NCBI RefSeq assembly: GCF_022095615.2
Contig: NZ_CP155559.1
Span: 3,221,501 to 3,285,500, forward strand
Direction: 5' to 3'
From: Bacillus thuringiensis
GTDB taxonomy: Bacteria > Bacillota > Bacilli > Bacillales > Bacillaceae_G
Length of the DNA: 64,000 nt
Below the pieces are notes generated by a model. The model saw nothing but the letters and a program-made list of their open reading frames with translations. It was not told where the DNA came from and made no database searches. A program made the position numbers and the translations under genes. Position 1 is the stretch's first letter; each line of letters opens with the position of its first letter. Below, piece after piece: positions 9,791 to 18,510 of this stretch.

Positions 9791-11533
9791 TTACTTCTTC
9801 TTGTGATACACTATTTCTCCTTGTAAAACCGTCACCAAAACTTTCGCATTCGGAATCTTATCGGCCTTCATTTTAGTAATATCTTCATTTAGTAATACCA
9901 TATCAGCTGATTTCCCTACTTCAATTGAGCCAGTGATGTTATCAAGACCTAATGCTTTAGCTGGCTTAATTGTATAGGCATCAATAGCTGCATATACATC
10001 AGACAAACCCTTGTCATCAATGCTTAATGCATTCGAAATCGTCACAAGCGGATTCAGTTCGTTTACATCCCAATCACTACTAAGCGATACATTTGCACCT
10101 GTTTTCCAAATTCGTCCTAGCGGCATAATTCGTTTCATCTGTTGATCTGAAAAATACGTACTTGCCCATCCTTGTTTAGGGTCTTCCGCAAAATCATGCC
10201 CTACCTGAAAATCAGCACTAACACCTAACTTAGCAAAACGATTTATATCACTATCTTCTACCATTTCAACATGTGTGAGCGTATAAGGCTGATTCGCCCC
10301 TTCTTTTTTCGCTGCTTCAATTGCATTTAAACTCTCTCTTACCCCGCCATCTCCAATCGTATGAATGAGTGCACCGTAACCAAGTTTATTCAGTTCCGTC
10401 AACCACCATTTCATTTTTTCTTCTGGAATATAGTTCAAACCATACGGCGTTCCTTTAAACCACTCAAATTTATATTTTTCTAGTATTTTAGCTGTACTAT
10501 TAATACTAATTCCATCACTATACATCTTCACTTGATTAATAAGCATTCGAGATGATACATCATCACGCTTAATTTTTTTGAAATACTCCATTTGTTCTGC
10601 TTCATTTAAATTCGGATATACCCACGGACGAAGTACTACTCGCGATGTTAACTTTTTCTCATCATTTACTTTATTCCAAACATCTAACCAGCCTCGTTTC
10701 CAATAGAGACGTCCATCGCCGACTGTAGTAATACCATTCTTAGCAACCTCATCTAATCCGTCTAACAAACCTTCATAATTTTTTTCAAAGAGATTGGGCT
10801 GAGAATTCCATGCTTTTTCCATTACGATATCTCCTGCTGTATCATAAAGAATCCCAAAAGGTTCTCCTGTCTCTGGATCCCGAATAATTCTTCCGCCTTG
10901 CGGATCTTTCGTATCTTTATTTATTCCCGCTAACTCCAATGCCTTCGAGTTAACCCATACAGAGTGAGAGGTCCTTTCCATAATTAATACGGGATTATTA
11001 GGAAATAACTCATCAAGAACTTGTAATGGGGTTTGATGTTCTGATTTTTCATCCATATCTTTTAACAGCTCTTCCAAACTGAATCCTGTTCCACTTATCC
11101 ATTCGCCATCTTTCACATCTTTTTTACAAGCCTTTAAATACGAGCGTTGTTTTTGCAGCGAAGCATCTGGTGAGACACTACAATTCCCTGCTGCTGGTGA
11201 TTTCGCTTCAAATATATGATTATGATTGTCCACAAAACCAGGGAGGATAAAACGTCCTTGTAAATCCACCACTTTCGTATCTTCATTTATAAACCTCTCT
11301 ACATCCTTATTTGAACCAACAAATGTAATTTTTCCTTCTTTAACAGCTACAGCCTCTACAATGTCTTGCTTTCCATTTGCAGTATAGATTGTACCATTTT
11401 TAAACACTACATTTTTGGGCAACTGATTAGGTAGAACAAAGTTACCATTCTCCCCTTCTCCTACTCCAGGAGTACATGCTGAAATCCATGTCATACTTAG
11501 AATCAGACAAATAATCATGATTGTTTTTTTCAT
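9791..11533 (-). CDS. Lipoprotein amidohydrolase family 3 protein (YtcJ-like)
   Basis: The 580-residue protein starts with a lipoprotein signal (lipobox ISAC, Cys20) and so is predicted to be anchored on the outer face of the membrane. The mature part is an amidohydrolase: VDLQGRFILPGFVDNHNHIFE carries the metal-binding HxH, LTHVE and the downstream SSDWDVNELNP supply later ligands, and GKSADMVLLNEDI closes the composite beta-sandwich. Members hydrolyse amide or imine bonds of cyclic or N-acyl substrates; the substrate here is unknown. AAGGAG precedes the start. It lies directly downstream of the merR gene and has its own MerR-type promoter, which links it to aguA. Confidence 0.85.
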   Translation of the reverse strand: MKKTIMIICLILSMTWISACTPGVGEGENGNFVLPNQLPKNVVFKNGTIYTANGKQDIVEAVAVKEGKITFVGSNKDVERFINEDTKVVDLQGRFILPGFVDNHNHIFEAKSPAAGNCSVSPDASLQKQRSYLKACKKDVKDGEWISGTGFSLEELLKDMDEKSEHQTPLQVLDELFPNNPVLIMERTSHSVWVNSKALELAGINKDTKDPQGGRIIRDPETGEPFGILYDTAGDIVMEKAWNSQPNLFEKNYEGLLDGLDEVAKNGITTVGDGRLYWKRGWLDVWNKVNDEKKLTSRVVLRPWVYPNLNEAEQMEYFKKIKRDDVSSRMLINQVKMYSDGISINSTAKILEKYKFEWFKGTPYGLNYIPEEKMKWWLTELNKLGYGALIHTIGDGGVRESLNAIEAAKKEGANQPYTLTHVEMVEDSDINRFAKLGVSADFQVGHDFAEDPKQGWASTYFSDQQMKRIMPLGRIWKTGANVSLSSDWDVNELNPLVTISNALSIDDKGLSDVYAAIDAYTIKPAKALGLDNITGSIEVGKSADMVLLNEDITKMKADKIPNAKVLVTVLQGEIVYHKKK

Positions 11534-11574
11534 ATTCTTTCTCCTTTTTATTATGATAAATTACTTACATAAAT

Positions 11575-11614
11575 AGAATAAGGATTGACATAATGTTAAT
11601 GTCAATCCTTATTC
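11575..11614 (-). promoter_or_regulatory. MerR-type promoter and operator of the amidohydrolase gene
   Basis: On the minus strand -35 TTGACA (11600-11605) and -10 TATTCT (11575-11580) are 19 bases apart. A perfect 16-bp inverted repeat with a 7-base centre (11576-11614) covers the whole promoter; its inner 21 bp (11585-11605) resembles the aguA site. It could also act as a weak terminator for merR, but no T-run follows. Confidence 0.7.
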
Positions 11615-12436
11615 TCAGTCTATTTTCATAACTAAAAAACAAATTTGTGTCACATACTCTTCTGCTAAACAATCACATTCAGGCCCTTTTATATAGACTT
11701 CATATGGATGACCATCAATTATATAACCGTTCCTTTCCACCCACTCTTCTAACGCCATATAAGCATAACCTATATAGTCATAGCTGCCATAATGCATAGT
11801 GGTAATAATTTGATGTTGGTGTATCTTTTTTATTTCGCACCCTTGTAATACACTTTTATTGTCTCCATCCATAATCGGTATTCTTAATTCAATATCACTG
11901 TGGCCTGGCATAAACTCTTCATCATAAAAGACGCTAGAAGGCGAACCAACTATTTGAAAGTTATTTTTTTGTACTTCTTCATATAAATCATAGAAATAAT
12001 CATCCATATCATCTATATCTATTTGTAACCTTTGAGCAATTACTGTTATTTCATTTCTCGTTCCCATTAATATATCGTAATTTCTATGACGAGCAATATT
12101 TAAAGCATGATTCATATTAACCATTTCATTCATTTCAGAAATAACCTGTAAATTTTGTTTTACCTCATGAGACAATTCTACAATTTGCGCTTGCATATGC
12201 TGAATAAATGAATTTTGATCTGATGACTGGAGAATGACTTTAATTTTCGGCAAAGGAAACTTGTACTCCCTCAGCTTTTTAATTTTCAACGCTATCTCTA
12301 GCTGCCCTTGCTCATAATATCTATATCCATTAACTGGATTTACATATGCCGGTTTCAATATTTCCTCTTTATCATAATGTCTTAACATCCGTGTACTCAT
12401 TTTACAAATCCGTGAAAACTCAGTAATTGTATACAT
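11615..12436 (-). CDS. MerR family transcriptional regulator with effector-binding domain
   Basis: The 273-residue protein opens with a MerR winged helix (YTITEFSRICKMSTRMLRHYD, GYRYYEQGQLE), then a coiled coil, and a C-terminal region near residues 120-273 that looks like a GyrI/BmrR-type small-molecule binding domain (MHYGSYDYIGYAYMALEEWVERNGY). Such proteins twist promoters with 19-20-base spacers into an active shape when they bind their ligand. The start at 12436 has AAGGGG seven bases before it. Two promoters of exactly this kind lie in the neighbourhood, so the natural targets are probably the amidohydrolase and aguA. It lies 38 bp downstream of the deiminase-like gene and may be co-transcribed with it. 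Confidence 0.88.
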   Translation of the reverse strand: MYTITEFSRICKMSTRMLRHYDKEEILKPAYVNPVNGYRYYEQGQLEIALKIKKLREYKFPLPKIKVILQSSDQNSFIQHMQAQIVELSHEVKQNLQVISEMNEMVNMNHALNIARHRNYDILMGTRNEITVIAQRLQIDIDDMDDYFYDLYEEVQKNNFQIVGSPSSVFYDEEFMPGHSDIELRIPIMDGDNKSVLQGCEIKKIHQHQIITTMHYGSYDYIGYAYMALEEWVERNGYIIDGHPYEVYIKGPECDCLAEEYVTQICFLVMKID

Positions 12437-12474
12437 ATACTTACCCCTTGAATACATTCTCTTATAAGCTTATT

Positions 12475-13452
12475 TTAAAACCAATCAAAAATCTTTCTAA
12501 CTGAAGAACCTTCATTTTGATTGTCTAACCTCTTCATTTTCGATGGTAATAATTGACTTGGACAATACCACGTTAAACAATTCATTGCGCCTCCCATAGT
12601 CGATATTTCTCCTACATGAATTTGAATAACTTGTTTCTCCGTATATTGTTGAATATATCGTAAAACTTCCCCATCTTTAGCTAGTCCAAACTTAGGGACA
12701 TACAGAGCATCAAATGTTTCTAACATATTTATATATAAACCTTTTGCCGATGCTATTTCTTGATCATATTGCCCTTTCTCTGTATATGAGGAAGGAACAA
12801 CTATGAATTCAGCCTCTGGCATTTGCTCTTGAATAATCTCTTGAACATGATATCTAAATTCATGATCCCCTAGAAAATCACTAATAAACATCGTATGTTC
12901 ATCAATAAATTTAACCATTCCGTCTGCGTGTGCAAGTACGTCTCCTTCTTCAGCAGGAATAATAATAACTCGGCTCACATCTAAATCCCATTCTAATTGC
13001 TCAATAATCTCCTCTTCTGTCCAATCGTCATTATCATCAAATACGCGTTCTGTTAATATAACAGTATCTTTTTTATTCCAAATTAAATTGCCACCATCTA
13101 ATATTAACGGGGATTTCACATATTCAAAGTCGTTCTTTTTCAACCATTTATTAAATTGTTGATCTAAATATCGTCCTTGATCATCTGGCAAATAATTTGG
13201 TCGATATTTAAATTTAACTAAATGATTCGTTACAACTGGCGCAACATCCCTTAGCCAAATATCATCATATTCAAAGAAACTTGTATGAAAGTCTTGCTCC
13301 TCAACAGATAAAGAAATAAGTTGATCAGTAACTCCCTTTTTTTCATTTAAATTTTCATTAAAATAAATAAGTTCTTCATAAAATGGTTCATAATACTCAT
13401 TTGATTCATCTGGTATCGCAGTAAAAATAATTCCCTTTTGTTTTTGTTCCAT
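12475..13452 (-). CDS. Divergent agmatine deiminase / peptidylarginine deiminase-like protein
   Basis: The 325-residue protein belongs to the same fold as aguA but is divergent. DIWLRDVAP, LILDGGNLIW, AHADGMVKF and GGAMNCLTWYCP replace the usual RDxGP, EGG, HIDG and GGxIHCxTQQ motifs. The candidate catalytic residue is Cys292. The Glu to Asp and HC to NC changes mean its substrate may differ. The ATG at 13452 follows GTGAGG by 10 bases; the longer open frame to 13605 has no ribosome binding site. No signal peptide is seen. It lies directly upstream of the MerR gene on the same strand. Confidence 0.8.
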   Translation of the reverse strand: MEQKQKGIIFTAIPDESNEYYEPFYEELIYFNENLNEKKGVTDQLISLSVEEQDFHTSFFEYDDIWLRDVAPVVTNHLVKFKYRPNYLPDDQGRYLDQQFNKWLKKNDFEYVKSPLILDGGNLIWNKKDTVILTERVFDDNDDWTEEEIIEQLEWDLDVSRVIIIPAEEGDVLAHADGMVKFIDEHTMFISDFLGDHEFRYHVQEIIQEQMPEAEFIVVPSSYTEKGQYDQEIASAKGLYINMLETFDALYVPKFGLAKDGEVLRYIQQYTEKQVIQIHVGEISTMGGAMNCLTWYCPSQLLPSKMKRLDNQNEGSSVRKIFDWF

Positions 13453-13662
13453 CTTATTTACCTCACTTTTTATAATAATTGAGTGGCCTGCTCTTCCACA
13501 ATACCTTTCACTTTTCATTACAAATTTTGAAACACGCACATTTCTTGAGTGGATTATAGCACGGAGAAATATTATATATTTATATAAAAAATATAAAGCC
13601 GTCATTGAGGCGTAAATTGGCTCTTGACAAGATTTAGAAATGCAATAGCGCCGACTTAATCG

Positions 13663-14592
13663 TTACATAATTTTCTCATCACAATGCATCTCCATTACTT
13701 CTAGCAGACGATGTTGACATAAATTCAATATATGCATTTCTACACCTATACAAATCGCTTCTAATGGAAGGTCATTCGGATCCTGCCCAAAAGGATCTTC
13801 AATTTCAACTCCTATTGCTTCAATACCAATAAACGCAAAACTTATAAACGTAGTTGCAAGTACTGTAACCCAGCCAAGACTATCAACAAGACCAATTGGT
13901 AACGTCCCGCAAAATATGAGCAATAAAATTTTTATATGCGCAAAATATGCAAAAGGAATAGGTGTCGTTTTAATACGATCACATCCCCCCACAGCCGTAA
14001 GCAGATTATTCAAATCAGCTTCCATATTAATTATTGCATTTGGATGAATTTGACCAGATTTCAAGCCTTTTGATAGTATAGTTTTTAACATAAGAACTAT
14101 ACTAATCGGTAAATGTATAGACTCGGTCAACATTTCTTTTTCCTTCTCAGAACAAATGTTAAACAATGCCTTTATTTCAGATAAATCTTTTTCGTCTCTC
14201 AAATGTCCTTTCGCTATCTTTGGAAAAGCAATTAATAAATGTAAAAATTTTAGTTTTTCTTGATCTATCTTTTTCCCCTCGGACTCCCAATAACACAAAA
14301 AACTAACTGCCAAATTTCTAGTACAAGCACCAATCGTGCCAAATAACTTCCTACCTTCCCAGTACCGATCATAAGCAGTGTTAGTACGAAATACTAATAA
14401 TAATCCTAAAGCTCCCCCGACGATTACCCAAGGAGTCTGATTTATATTTATTTCTGCATAGTAATAATTAATCACAGCTACTATCGTTGAAACACACGTA
14501 TAAAATAAGATTTGCGGGAAAATATCTCTTATAATTGTCCCTTTTAATGTAAATATTTGATGTAAACTATTTTGATTATTGTAATGCACCAT
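13663..14592 (-). CDS. Bestrophin family (YneE) membrane protein
   Basis: The 309-residue protein shows the bacterial bestrophin pattern: SLHQIFTLKGTIIRDIFPQIL, a first pair of membrane helices with GGALGLLLVFRTNTAYDRYWEGRKLFG, then a second pair near residues 215-260 and the closing EIEDPFGQDPNDLPLE. Bestrophins form pentameric ion channels in the membrane; bacterial ones studied so far pass cations, while animal ones pass anions. Its role here is unknown. AGAGG lies ten bases before ATG. The gene lies within the deiminase-like cluster, between a divergent aguA paralogue and psiE. Confidence 0.9.
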   Translation of the reverse strand: MVHYNNQNSLHQIFTLKGTIIRDIFPQILFYTCVSTIVAVINYYYAEININQTPWVIVGGALGLLLVFRTNTAYDRYWEGRKLFGTIGACTRNLAVSFLCYWESEGKKIDQEKLKFLHLLIAFPKIAKGHLRDEKDLSEIKALFNICSEKEKEMLTESIHLPISIVLMLKTILSKGLKSGQIHPNAIINMEADLNNLLTAVGGCDRIKTTPIPFAYFAHIKILLLIFCGTLPIGLVDSLGWVTVLATTFISFAFIGIEAIGVEIEDPFGQDPNDLPLEAICIGVEMHILNLCQHRLLEVMEMHCDEKIM

Positions 14593-14635
14593 ATTTACAA
14601 AAACCTCTTCCCTTATTAACTTTTTATTTTTTAAA

Positions 14636-14710
14636 TCATGAGAGTATACAATTAAATAGCAGAATCATAAACCCTATCATGATGAGGCTGGTTAAGATTA
14701 TTTCTTTCAA
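14636..14710 (-). CDS. Candidate 24-residue membrane peptide
   Basis: A TTG start is preceded by AAGGAG at an 8-base distance. The 24 codons give one hydrophobic helix (KEIILTSLIMIGFMILLF) with a short polar tail, and stop before the bestrophin gene. It is too short to compare with families. The good ribosome binding site and the hydrophobic content argue for a real small membrane protein; its shortness argues for chance. It sits between psiE and the bestrophin gene on the same strand. Confidence 0.4.
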   Translation of the reverse strand: MKEIILTSLIMIGFMILLFNCILS

Positions 14711-14769
14711 TACCGTTACTCCTTTTTTCCAAAAGATAAAATACCTTATTTAATTTCAACAACAAAAGT

Positions 14770-15195
14770 CTACTCTTCTAAATCACGACGCATTATTTTA
14801 AAATTTGCAATGAATAAAGCACTAATTAGTACAAGAATCGCGCAGGCATATAACAATGAATCTATCGGACTATCGTGATCTATAATAATGAGACGAACGA
14901 TAGCTGTTATACCTATATATATAAAATATCGTAATGGGAAATGAAAATTCATTTGAAAATACTTTATAATCATTACGATGAATTCAAAATATAAAAAAAA
15001 TACGACGATACTATCAATTAAATGATAACTAGATTCTTCACCATTTAATTTCAGTTCTTGTATAAATTGAACGACTTCTTTCATAAGAAACACACTTAAT
15101 ACAATCCCTAAACAAATCAAAGCTACATTTAAAATGTACTGTAGAACGATAGGGAAAAACGAAAATACTATTTTTAAGTTCTTTAACACAAACAT
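14770..15195 (-). CDS. psiE: PsiE family membrane protein
   Basis: The 141-residue protein has four predicted membrane helices (near residues 13-40, 60-80, 88-105 and 112-132). It contains the PsiE signature FPLRYFIYIGITAIVRLIII followed by DH. In E. coli PsiE is induced by phosphate starvation and has no known mechanism. AAGGAG precedes the ATG by 5 bases. The overlapping frame at 15038-15235 has no such support. Confidence 0.88.
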   Translation of the reverse strand: MFVLKNLKIVFSFFPIVLQYILNVALICLGIVLSVFLMKEVVQFIQELKLNGEESSYHLIDSIVVFFLYFEFIVMIIKYFQMNFHFPLRYFIYIGITAIVRLIIIDHDSPIDSLLYACAILVLISALFIANFKIMRRDLEE

Positions 15196-15290
15196 TTTTC
15201 TCCTTTTTTATATAAAACGAAAAGCGAATACACACTGTAATTCATTTATCATTATATTTAAATTTCATTGTTTCAGATAATAAGGAATAA

Positions 15291-15324
15291 CAAAATAGGT
15301 AAAGTTAGGATTTCACCTATTTTG
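15291..15324 (-). terminator. Candidate terminator of the lipoprotein deiminase gene
   Basis: CAAAATAGGT pairs with ACCTATTTTG around a 14-base loop, 33 bp downstream of the stop of the gene ending at 15357. Confidence 0.55.
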
Positions 15325-15356
15325 TCTCAAAAGCAACATAATGAAATTCCAATCCA

Positions 15357-16514
15357 TTACTTCAATGCAATCGGTTGTTGTTGTGTCACACAATGAATCA
15401 TACCGCCATTTTTATAAAGCTCTCTCACATCAATACCAACTACTTTACGATCTGGGTATAATTTCTGAATCGTATCGTTTGCGATTTTATCATTTGGATC
15501 ATTATAATTAGGCACCAATACCACTGTATTCCCAATATAATAATTGATATATGACCCTTTATAATCGAGAGTTTTTCCATTTTTTAATACAACTTTTTCT
15601 TTACTAAGCGGTAAGTATTCATACTTATATTTCTTTCCTGAAGCATTTTTTGCATCTAACAATGTATCCATATCTTTATTAGATAAACCCCATTCAGCTA
15701 GGTCATTTTCTTTCATCGTTACAATGGTAGATTTATTATGGAATTTAGCAAATCCATCAATATGAAAGTCCGTAATATCTAAATTAGGTACTCCATCTAA
15801 CCAAATAAAGTTTGATACCCCAAGGTCACTTATATATTTTTCAATTTCCTTTTCTGATAAATCAGGATTTCTATTTTTATTCGTTACTGCACTTCGAGTT
15901 AATAACGCAGTCCCATTGCTGTCTAATTCAATTGCGCCGCCTTCAAGGACAAATTTCCCCCAATCAATTCTTTCAATCCCTGATTGTTTACTAACATTTT
16001 CACGTATACGAGCATCATTTTTATAAGGCGTTTTCTTTCCCCATCCATTAAATGCCGGATCTAATATTTTTAAATTTTTATTATTGTCATAAACAAAAAT
16101 CGGTCCACTATCTCGTGCCCATACATCATCAGTAGGAGCGATAAAGAAATCAATTTTATCCATATTCAGTCCTTTATCTATTAAAAGCGTATTGATTCGC
16201 TCTTTCTCCTCCTCATCGTATGCAACAATGTGGACTTTCTCACCCTCAGTTAAAGCACTTGCCATCTTAACCCAAATCGGTTCAACTTCCTGCTTATACT
16301 CTTCACCATATGTGTATTCATGAGGCCATTGTAGCCATGTACCTTCATGTTTATCTTTTTCATCGGGCATCGTATATTTCCCGACGGTTTTCTGTACCTC
16401 TACTTTTCCATTCTCTTTCCCTTTAGCATTTTCATTGTTCCCCTCAAAAGAGCATCCACTAACAATCGTTGTAGATAATGTAGCCATTAAGCAAAACTTC
16501 ACTATTTTTTTCAT
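15357..16514 (-). CDS. Agmatine deiminase family lipoprotein
   Basis: The 385-residue protein combines a lipoprotein signal (IVSGC, lipid-modified Cys21) with a full agmatine-deiminase-type domain. WARDSGPIF, AFNGWG, LEGGAIELDSNGT, NRNP, DFHIDG and GGMIHCVTQQQP (predicted catalytic Cys375) are all intact. It is close to the cytosolic paralogue at 8637-9683, but it should sit outside the cell membrane, where it could act on exogenous agmatine or another guanidino compound. Agmatine deiminases are normally cytosolic, so this location is unusual. AGGAGG precedes ATG by 8 bases. A promoter-like dyad lies upstream. Confidence 0.88.
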   Translation of the reverse strand: MKKIVKFCLMATLSTTIVSGCSFEGNNENAKGKENGKVEVQKTVGKYTMPDEKDKHEGTWLQWPHEYTYGEEYKQEVEPIWVKMASALTEGEKVHIVAYDEEEKERINTLLIDKGLNMDKIDFFIAPTDDVWARDSGPIFVYDNNKNLKILDPAFNGWGKKTPYKNDARIRENVSKQSGIERIDWGKFVLEGGAIELDSNGTALLTRSAVTNKNRNPDLSEKEIEKYISDLGVSNFIWLDGVPNLDITDFHIDGFAKFHNKSTIVTMKENDLAEWGLSNKDMDTLLDAKNASGKKYKYEYLPLSKEKVVLKNGKTLDYKGSYINYYIGNTVVLVPNYNDPNDKIANDTIQKLYPDRKVVGIDVRELYKNGGMIHCVTQQQPIALK

Positions 16515-16543
16515 TTTGTAAACCTCCTGTTCTTGTCTTCAAT

Positions 16544-16574
16544 AATGTAAAGCTTCACATAGTGTGAAGCTCAA
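16544..16574 (-). promoter_or_regulatory. Possible MerR-type promoter with dyad upstream of the lipoprotein gene
   Basis: A perfect dyad AGCTTCACA-TAG-TGTGAAGCT (16551-16571) lies in the 19-base spacer between TTGAGC and TACATT on the minus strand. The half-sites differ from those near aguA, so another regulator may bind. Confidence 0.4.
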
Positions 16575-16751
16575 GCTTTTTTATCGATGTAAAATTTACC
16601 AATTAATCTTCCGCATAAATTCAATACGAATAGATAAACTTCACACAGCAGCTTTCCTTTATTTAACATTCATATCATTTAACTTCCTATATAAAATTAT
16701 TCTACTATTCCCCCTTCATAGTTACTCCTTCGCTGAACATTCCCAAATAAA

Positions 16752-16787
16752 AAATCGGTATTGATAAATTCATATCAATACCGATTT
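16752..16787. terminator. Terminator downstream of the serine hydrolase gene
   Basis: AAATCGGTATTGATA pairs perfectly with TATCAATACCGATTT around a 6-base loop, 9 bp from the stop of the gene ending at 16796. The open frame at 16564-16764 that leads into it has no ribosome binding site and is not called. Confidence 0.8.
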
Positions 16788-16795
16788 ACAAATCA

Positions 16796-17923
16796 TTATT
16801 TTCCTTCTATTAAATCATTCGCCATTTTCCTAAACTCTTGATTAAATGCATCATTCATACCATTTTGGACGTTAGAGAATAATATGACAAACGTTTTTTT
16901 ATCCCAGTTAAAATTATTAAAAGTATTCCAACCTGCTAATACGCCGTGGTTGTGATAATAATCTGGATACGTATAGAAACTAAATCCATATTTTCTTGCA
17001 GGTGATGCAGTAAACATATCCAATACACTTTGTTTAGATAACAGTTTTCCATCCATTATTGCCTCATCTAATCTTTTCATATCTTCAACGGTGGTATACA
17101 TTTCACCACACCCATATAACCAGTTCATTTTTAAGCGAGGTGCATCTATTAACTCATTATCTTTTTTTGTATAACCTTCTGCTAAGAAAATATCTTCAGG
17201 AAGAGTTGCCCCCATTCCAGATTCATGCATACCAACAGGAATAAAAATATTCTCTTTCACATATTCAGCAAGCGGCTTATTCGTAATCTTTTCTACAATA
17301 TACGCAAGCACCATATAATTATAGTCTGTATATTTCCATCCTGTCCCTGCAGGAAATTGTAACGCTTGCGAACCAATCCACGTTACTAACTTTAAACGTG
17401 AAGCTGCGTCAACACTGCCTTGCCCCTGATCTGGTAACCCGGACGTATGTGTTAACAAATTTCGCAACGTAATGTTTTTATCTGCTGGAAACGATGGAAT
17501 ATACTTATTTACATTGTCTTCAATATTTAATTTCCCTTTTTCTTTTAGCTGCATAATAGATATTGCAACAACTGTTTTCGTAATAGAACCAATGCGATAT
17601 TTCGTTCTTGGCGTCGTGAACACTTTATCTTTCACATTCGCATAACCGTAGCCTTTTCGTAAAATGACATGGTCTTTACTTGCTACAAGAACACTCCCAT
17701 TAAATCCTTTATCTTTTAAATACTGATCTAATTTTCCAGCTGCAATTTCATAACGCTTTTTCTCATTCGCATCAACTTCCTGTTCAACATCTTTTTGCTT
17801 ACTTTTTAAATTAGAAAATGCCTTTATATCATATTTCTTTCCTTTACTTGCATGTATTAATGTAACAACACTTCCACAAAAAACAGCAAAAATAAAGAAA
17901 ATAATTAACCATTTCTTTAACAT
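16796..17923 (-). CDS. Membrane-anchored serine hydrolase (beta-lactamase class C / AmpC-like fold)
   Basis: The 375-residue protein has an N-terminal membrane anchor (WLIIFFIFAVFCGSVVTLI) and an extracellular beta-lactamase-related domain. The SxxK motif is in IGSITKTVVA, YTDYNYMVLAYI takes the place of the Y-x-N loop, and HNHGVLAGWNTF corresponds to the third motif. Homologues include D-aminopeptidases, esterases and penicillin-binding-like proteins, and only some hydrolyse beta-lactams. A role in cell-wall peptide or ester hydrolysis is possible, but none can be assigned. It stands alone between a terminator and an AT-rich region. Confidence 0.85.
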   Translation of the reverse strand: MLKKWLIIFFIFAVFCGSVVTLIHASKGKKYDIKAFSNLKSKQKDVEQEVDANEKKRYEIAAGKLDQYLKDKGFNGSVLVASKDHVILRKGYGYANVKDKVFTTPRTKYRIGSITKTVVAISIMQLKEKGKLNIEDNVNKYIPSFPADKNITLRNLLTHTSGLPDQGQGSVDAASRLKLVTWIGSQALQFPAGTGWKYTDYNYMVLAYIVEKITNKPLAEYVKENIFIPVGMHESGMGATLPEDIFLAEGYTKKDNELIDAPRLKMNWLYGCGEMYTTVEDMKRLDEAIMDGKLLSKQSVLDMFTASPARKYGFSFYTYPDYYHNHGVLAGWNTFNNFNWDKKTFVILFSNVQNGMNDAFNQEFRKMANDLIEGK

Positions 17924-18182
17924 ACTAGGAACCCTCTTTTATCTAGTTTCACTTAACGTGCATCCATTCTACTTTATATTTTTTAATTATCAAATACTTT
18001 ATAGTATTATTTAATATTCACTCTGTTAGAGCTAGATTCCTTTTTCTCATATTCAGTTTTTGGCTACTCTCTATTGTATTTCTTTCTTGCAAAATTTCCA
18101 CCATACAATCGGATACACCCTACTATAATTTTAACATCTTATGTAACATTTGTTACACATAATAAGAAACGGAGTTGTTACG

Positions 18183-18410
18183 ATGAAAAATATTGATAAA
18201 CGCAATCGTTTAAATGATAGGGTGTTTCATTACAGGGTAACAAAAAACATAGTTTCAGTTGAATATTACGGAAAACAGATTATGATATTAAAAGGAAATG
18301 ACGCTGAAAAATTTTTATACAAAATAAATCATGCACATAACGATACAGAAAAACAACTCATTATGGCTAAAGTGACAGGCAATTTCAAAAGGGGCAATGA
18401 ACGTCACTGA
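18183..18410 (+). CDS. Small hypothetical protein
   Basis: A 75-residue basic protein with no family I recognise. The start at 18183 is chosen because CGGAG lies 9 bases upstream; an earlier in-frame ATG at 18150 lacks a site. It has mixed charged residues and no membrane segment or signal peptide (VSVEYYGKQIMILKGNDAEKFL forms a likely strand-strand-helix). A terminator follows at 18452. Confidence 0.6.
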   Translation: MKNIDKRNRLNDRVFHYRVTKNIVSVEYYGKQIMILKGNDAEKFLYKINHAHNDTEKQLIMAKVTGNFKRGNERH

Positions 18411-18451
18411 AAACGAATCTCATTTACTTTTTTGATTATACAACATATAAA

Positions 18452-18482
18452 AAAAGAAATGTCGCTCATTCGGCATTTCTTT
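18452..18482. terminator. Terminator between convergent genes
   Basis: AAAGAAATG pairs with CATTTCTTT around an 11-base loop, between the small gene (+) and the MFS gene (-). Confidence 0.65.
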
Positions 18483-18510
18483 AGACTTTCTTCATAAAAA
18501 ATTTACATTG

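Noticed and set aside
13453..13662. Structured leader or riboswitch before the divergent deiminase gene
   Set aside because: Short complementary stretches exist, but no known riboswitch or T-box motif and no terminator could be drawn.
16564..16764. 66-codon plus-strand frame
   Set aside because: It runs into the terminator at 16752, has no ribosome binding site and its composition is that of AT-rich intergenic DNA.
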